From Anaerolineaceae bacterium (GTDB taxonomy: Bacteria > Chloroflexota > Anaerolineae > Anaerolineales > Anaerolineaceae), in the NCBI GenBank assembly GCA_003524305.1, contig DQHW01000016.1:26302-61393 (forward strand): DNA of 35,092 bases, written 5' to 3'. Positions 31,296 to 35,092 of the stretch are shown in pieces. The notes below the pieces were generated by a model. That model was not told the DNA's origin. It worked only from the letters and a program-made list of their open reading frames with translations, and did no database searches. The translations under genes and the position numbers were made by a program. Position 1 is the stretch's first letter, and every line of letters begins with the position of its first letter.

Positions 31296-33536
31296 ATGAG
31301 ACTCAATAATTACAAACAACACCTATTTGTCTGCATTATGTTTCTGTCGATTGTGATCTTAAGCGGCTGTCAAAGCCTTCAAACGATTAGCACAAAAACT
31401 GACCAGCCAAAAGATTTTCCGCCCGTTCCTTATGAATTAATTTCCACAGACTCCATTTTTACATATTTAACTGAATTGACTTCTATTCAACCTTACTCCG
31501 GCTGGCGAAACTCGGCCAGCAGCGGTGAAGCAGAAGGGTTTGATTACATCCAAAGTCAACTCGATCAGTTTTCAAACCTGACAGCCAATGGGCTTGAAGT
31601 GGAAAGACAATCTTTTGAAGTTTATTCAGGTGTCGAATTCTGGACAACTGAAGTCTATCTCACTGTCAATGGCCAGGAAATTGAAGTGCCGGCAGATGGT
31701 CTGAGGGGTTCACGCTACGACCCAAAAATTGCATTGTCTCTTGATTCTGATGGTACTGCGAATGATTCCGAGCCAAATCCATTAGAAGCGGCTGGCCCAA
31801 TCTTGATGATCGATAGCGCTGAACATTTGAATTCTTTGAAATCTTCTGATGTAGAAGGCCGGATTATTTTTCTGGATTACGCCTTAATCGATTCAGTCAC
31901 AAATCAAGATTTCATTAAAAATGGTCAACGCTTAATTAACCTGGTTGATAATGGGTTGGCCGGTTTGGTGATTGTAACCAGGTATTCCAATGTCGATGGC
32001 GAAAGCAGGGGAACCATGATCGGAGACGGAGGGATCTTCCAGTGGTTCAATCATACCCGGCGCATTCCAATTCTGTACGTCCGCATTGAGGATCTTACAG
32101 ACGCAGGAATTATGAATTGGCAGGATTTCGAAAAAGTGACGTCAGCCCGCCTGATATTGGATGAAGATGTGTTCATGCCAGGGAGCGCTGGAAATCTAAT
32201 CGCCCATATTCCCGGGGTTGATAATTCTCGTGCGGTATTGGTTTCGGCACACGTTGATTCGCCTAACGGACCCGGGGCTTTTGATGACGGCAGTGGTTCG
32301 GCTATTTTGCTCGAAATCGCACGTGTTTTGGATGAATCCCAAGTGCAACCTGCAGTTGATCTCTATATTGTCTGGTATGGCGGGCATGAGTTGGGCACGT
32401 ATGGCTCATCTTATTTTGTCTCAACCCATCAAGACTTGATGGATAAATTGTTGGCCATGCTCGTGATTGATCCGGTCGGCATGCCGCTGGAAGGAAAAGT
32501 GTTCGATATTTCCACCAGTTATTCAAGTTATCAGGGCTTTGGAGATGACCGTTCTCTTTGGGCGGATTATTTATCCAGCGACATGACAACACACGGCATT
32601 GAGATTCAACAAGAAAAATTTATTGGGCTGTTGGCTGATAACAGTAATTATGACGCTTTTGATGTGCCTAATTTCAACTTGTCAGTATTAGACTATGCCG
32701 AGTGGATGGCAATGGGCAGTGCATACGGTCATTATGCCAGTCACTGGCACGATCCTTATGAGACGGTTGATCTTGCAAAAAGTGTGGAAGATATTTTTGC
32801 CGACATGGCAAAAATTACTCTATCAGCTGCTGTTGAAACGGGTCGAGAAGAAGTTTCTCTTAAAGTCACACCAAAGGTCGAACACCATGCGCTGGTAATT
32901 GCCAGTCACACTGAAAATCCAACCATCGGACCCGCATTGATGCAGGATATGGGTATGGCTTTAGCCTGGAACGGATTTGATGTTGATCTTATTCCATATG
33001 GACAAACTGTCACAGAAACAGATTTGCAGAACACAGAAATTGTGATTTTGCTTCCATCACTAGATTACCCTGGAGAAAATGTTGAAACGTGGAGTGCTGC
33101 AGAAATAAACCTCCTCACAAAATATGTCGATGACGGTGGATTAATGGTTGTCACTAACAGCGCGTTTAGCCTTGCATCAGGCAGAAAAGTTGAAGAAATA
33201 AATGAAGATGCCACTGCCATTAATGATCTATTAAAACCCATGGGGGTTGAGTTCAGAAGCGGCAACCTGGGTGGAGAATCTTATAAAGTTAATAATGATC
33301 ATGCATTAACCAAAAATATAAAGATTTTAGCCTCTATGTTTGAAAATAATCGGGTTCCGATAAAGCTTTCACAAGGAAATGAACTCGTTAAGGGTGTTTT
33401 AGGACTAGTGGATTATGGAGAACACGGCGGCCAGGTGATTGTCATCAGTGATATCGGCTTTTTGATGAATATTGCTGCTAACGTTCAAAACCTGGAATTG
33501 GTTAAGAATATTGCATCATATGCAGCAGCCCGCTGA
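31296..33536 (+). CDS. secreted M28-family metallopeptidase lipoprotein
   Basis: A 746-residue lipoprotein; the signal peptide ends in LSGC (22-25). A PA-like insert is likely in the first third (about 150-250). The M28 aminopeptidase core has SAHVDSP with zinc His319, GAFDDGSGSA with the bridging Asp at about 331, GGHELGTYGS with catalytic Glu364 and ligand Glu365 region, and HWHDPYETVD with His485 as last ligand. The C-terminal ~220 residues look like a DUF4350/glutamine-amidotransferase-like domain (IVILLPSLDYPGENVETWSA, LLTKYVDDGGLMVVTNSA). It probably releases N-terminal residues from peptides outside the cell. It is separated by 85 bases from the methyltransferase gene. Confidence 0.9.
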   Translation: MRLNNYKQHLFVCIMFLSIVILSGCQSLQTISTKTDQPKDFPPVPYELISTDSIFTYLTELTSIQPYSGWRNSASSGEAEGFDYIQSQLDQFSNLTANGLEVERQSFEVYSGVEFWTTEVYLTVNGQEIEVPADGLRGSRYDPKIALSLDSDGTANDSEPNPLEAAGPILMIDSAEHLNSLKSSDVEGRIIFLDYALIDSVTNQDFIKNGQRLINLVDNGLAGLVIVTRYSNVDGESRGTMIGDGGIFQWFNHTRRIPILYVRIEDLTDAGIMNWQDFEKVTSARLILDEDVFMPGSAGNLIAHIPGVDNSRAVLVSAHVDSPNGPGAFDDGSGSAILLEIARVLDESQVQPAVDLYIVWYGGHELGTYGSSYFVSTHQDLMDKLLAMLVIDPVGMPLEGKVFDISTSYSSYQGFGDDRSLWADYLSSDMTTHGIEIQQEKFIGLLADNSNYDAFDVPNFNLSVLDYAEWMAMGSAYGHYASHWHDPYETVDLAKSVEDIFADMAKITLSAAVETGREEVSLKVTPKVEHHALVIASHTENPTIGPALMQDMGMALAWNGFDVDLIPYGQTVTETDLQNTEIVILLPSLDYPGENVETWSAAEINLLTKYVDDGGLMVVTNSAFSLASGRKVEEINEDATAINDLLKPMGVEFRSGNLGGESYKVNNDHALTKNIKILASMFENNRVPIKLSQGNELVKGVLGLVDYGEHGGQVIVISDIGFLMNIAANVQNLELVKNIASYAAAR

Positions 33537-33637
33537 TAGTATAAAAGACAATCAAAACCATGAAGGTCCGCTTTTATTATTAGTGATTGAGAGTGCGAGT
33601 CTGATTTTTCAGAACGTGTATTCTCACGCAAAAATAA

Positions 33638-34075
33638 TTACCTGAGACCTTTATCGATAAAGAATTCTTTATAAGCCATGTCTTCTTCAAGGATGTGGTG
33701 AGTCCACCAATTGGTAAGATATTTCAAGAGATCTTCTGCGTTTTCTTCAGCATTATGTTCTGTTGCTTCATATACTTCAATGGTTTTTACCTGGAAATCG
33801 AGATGTTGTTTTTTATGTTCTTTTATTCCAGGATAATTATAGGTTTCCATCAACCTTTCTTCAGTCTTAAAATGCACATGGGCATAAGTAGTCATTTCGT
33901 CTAAAATGCTCTTAATTACTTCAGAATGGATGCTGTGGGTGGCTGAAATCAGAATCAAACGGTTGAGAAGGTTGATCATTTTTAGGTGCTGAAAATCCAG
34001 TTCCTTATTCCCGACACTGAATCGATCAGACCATTGAGTGGAATGCGTTCCTAATCCGTAGATTTGAATATCCAT
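33638..34075 (-). CDS. bacteriohemerythrin
   Basis: A 145-residue oxygen-binding di-iron protein. The ligand set is visible: His30 in DFQHLKM, His68 and Glu72 in HFKTEE, His87 and His91 in HKKQH, and His127 plus Asp132 in HHILEED. The N-terminal WSDRFSVGNKELD is also characteristic. It is a single domain without a sensor partner, so oxygen scavenging, storage or delivery is more likely than signalling. This fits an anaerobe that meets oxygen occasionally. GGATGA is the ribosome site. It is monocistronic on the minus strand. Confidence 0.93.
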   Translation of the reverse strand: MDIQIYGLGTHSTQWSDRFSVGNKELDFQHLKMINLLNRLILISATHSIHSEVIKSILDEMTTYAHVHFKTEERLMETYNYPGIKEHKKQHLDFQVKTIEVYEATEHNAEENAEDLLKYLTNWWTHHILEEDMAYKEFFIDKGLR

Positions 34076-34374
34076 AAGTCATCCTTACTCCAGCTAATTT
34101 TTGCGCCATCTCTTCTAAAAAAGATTGCAACAGGATCACTAAGCAACCTTTGTATGTCTATGTAGAGTATCAAAAATAAATATAGAAATAAATAAAGTCC
34201 ACCTAAAAATACAATGACATCCTTCATCCCTTTACCGGATCAATTTGTGCAGTTTTGGATACCGGATTTCTGCCATCCATGACCAGTCACCTTGCACAAT
34301 GTGACCTTCGTAATTTGACACGGACTTTCAAACATGATAAACTCACTCTACAATTAAATAGCCCCAAAACGGCA
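34076..34374 (+). promoter_or_regulatory. promoter region ahead of the metK riboswitch
   Basis: No gene is seen in these 299 bases. Near its right end TTGACA (34315-34320, perfect consensus) is followed after 17 bases by TAAACT (34338-34343), about 32 bases before the first riboswitch stem. This is the likely metK promoter. Confidence 0.65.
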
Positions 34375-34481
34375 CTTCTATCCAGAGAGGCGGAGGGATC
34401 GGCCCGACGAAGCCTCGGCAACCAGAATCACGAAAGTGGTTCATGGTGCTAATTCCGACAGAACAATCTGGAAGATAGGAG
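34375..34481 (+). ncRNA. SAM-I (S-box) riboswitch aptamer
   Basis: The S-box consensus is plain: ATCCAGAGAGGCGGAGGGAT, then GGCCCGACGAAGCCTCGGCA, ACCAG, GGTGCTAATTCC and GACAGAA. Closing stem P1 is CTTCTATC (34375-34382) with GATAGGAG (34474-34481), 8 pairs including one G-U. It binds S-adenosylmethionine and controls the SAM synthetase gene that follows. Confidence 0.96.
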
Positions 34482-34496
34482 GGCAGCCGCAAGAAC

Positions 34497-34537
34497 GTTG
34501 CCCCTCGTGTTTTCTCCGATAGGGGCAATCTATTTTT
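34497..34537 (+). terminator. riboswitch expression-platform terminator
   Basis: TTGCCCCT (34498-34505) pairs with AGGGGCAA (34521-34528), followed by TCTATTTTT. The left arm can instead pair with upstream GGAGGGCAGC (about 34478-34487), giving an antiterminator that competes with P1. SAM binding should stabilise P1 and favour the terminator, turning metK off. Confidence 0.85.
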
Positions 34538-34553
34538 AAAGGAGACTAACTCT

Positions 34554-35092
34554 ATGGCTTCAAGCACTTTCATGGATTCACCCAGCTACAAATTCACATC
34601 CGAGTCTGTTACCGAAGGTCACCCCGATAAACTCTGCGACCAGGTCTCAGACGCCGTGTTGGACGCCTGCCTCGCGCAGGATCCCCGCAGCCGTGTGGCT
34701 TGCGAAACGGCCACCAAAACCGGCTTCGTCATGGTGCTTGGTGAAATTACCACCAACGCCTTCGTCAATTTTGATGACCTTGTACGCAAGGTGGTCAAAG
34801 GCATCGGCTACGACAGCAGTGAAAAAGGTTTTGACGGCAATACTTGCGCCGTGATGAGCGCCATTGCTAGCCAATCCGCGGATATTGCCCTCGGTGTGGA
34901 TAAATCATACGAGGTTAAGGGCGGCGAAGTGACCGAGCAGGAGCTCAACGAGATCGGCGCCGGCGACCAGGGGATGATGTTCGGGTTCGCCTGCACCGAG
35001 ACGAAGGAGTTGATGCCGATGCCGATCGCGTTCGCGCACCGGATATGCGGCCGGCTGACCGAGGCGCGGGAGAAGCGGGTGCTGCCGTGGCT
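34554..35092 (+). CDS. metK: S-adenosylmethionine synthetase, 5' part (runs off window)
   Basis: Methionine adenosyltransferase makes SAM from methionine and ATP. The first ~179 residues are present and the frame is open at the window end. Hallmarks are FTSESVTEGHPDKLCDQVSD (about 13-32), ACETATKTGFVMVLGEITT, the GIGYD segment and the ATP-binding GAGDQGMMFGFACTE. AAAGGAGA lies 9 bases before the ATG at 34554, downstream of a SAM-I riboswitch and its terminator. From about 34930 onward nearly every third codon position is G or C, unlike the earlier part of the gene, although the reading frame and family match continue. See the finding on a possible assembly join. Confidence 0.95.
   Translation, partial: MASSTFMDSPSYKFTSESVTEGHPDKLCDQVSDAVLDACLAQDPRSRVACETATKTGFVMVLGEITTNAFVNFDDLVRKVVKGIGYDSSEKGFDGNTCAVMSAIASQSADIALGVDKSYEVKGGEVTEQELNEIGAGDQGMMFGFACTETKELMPMPIAFAHRICGRLTEAREKRVLPW

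Noticed and set aside
30374..33536. Restriction-modification or defence island around the methyltransferase
   Set aside because: The neighbours are a propeller lipoprotein and an M28 peptidase. No nuclease, helicase or specificity subunit was found.

Overview
This window looks like a chromosomal stretch from an anaerobic, heterotrophic Chloroflexota bacterium of the Anaerolineae type, probably a metagenome contig. This is an inference. It rests on several secreted lipoproteins with Thr/Pro-rich linkers, an NBR1-type Ig-like lipoprotein, the KGGQPGN-type small protein, a bacteriohemerythrin, an S-box (SAM-I) riboswitch before metK, clear AGGAG ribosome sites, and moderate GC. No rRNA, tRNA or CRISPR array was seen.

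Layout. 1-999 (minus): the start of an MFS-like membrane protein behind an alpha/beta hydrolase. 1000-4490: a repeat-rich zone. Two near-identical ~720-bp cassettes, each with a GIY-YIG nuclease gene, alternate with a fatty-acid hydroxylase gene and a small hypothetical gene, and a nuclease-free relative of the repeat lies at 3993-4240. 4494-8114 (minus): a Cache/double-HAMP chemoreceptor and ribonuclease Z. 8245-10329 (plus): an adenosine-specific kinase, a Thr/Pro-rich lipoprotein and a YjbQ/UPF0047 protein.

10509-15201 (plus): a compact five-gene run that I consider the best candidate for an undescribed system. It encodes a zinc-ribbon pseudokinase, a VWA protein, a divergent adenylosuccinate-synthetase homologue, a D-Ala-D-Ala-ligase-like ATP-grasp enzyme and a zinc-ribbon/beta-helix protein. 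The PurA homologue keeps the GDxGKG loop and catalytic Asp/His but has lost the arginines that bind aspartate. The ATP-grasp protein lacks the usual Ddl N-terminal signature. This suggests a ligase pair making an unknown product under control of a VWA/pseudokinase pair.

26802 down to 15359 (minus): an L-arabinose uptake and catabolism operon, in the order lacI-type regulator, YtfQ-like binding protein, YtfR-like ATPase, two permeases, a secreted protein of unknown function, FGGY ribulokinase, araD and araA. A strong sigma-70 promoter lies immediately before a 26-bp operator palindrome upstream of the regulator. Imported arabinose would be isomerised by AraA, phosphorylated by the FGGY kinase and epimerised by AraD to D-xylulose-5-phosphate. 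The second permease carries an unusual extra membrane segment and ~145-residue C-terminal domain.

27066-35092: an NBR1-Ig lipoprotein (minus), a HIT hydrolase with a downstream lipoprotein, a PD40-type propeller lipoprotein, an orphan DNA methyltransferase, a secreted M28 peptidase, a bacteriohemerythrin (minus), and metK behind a SAM-I riboswitch. metK runs off the window end, and its last ~160 bases have abruptly GC-rich codon use, which may mark an assembly join.
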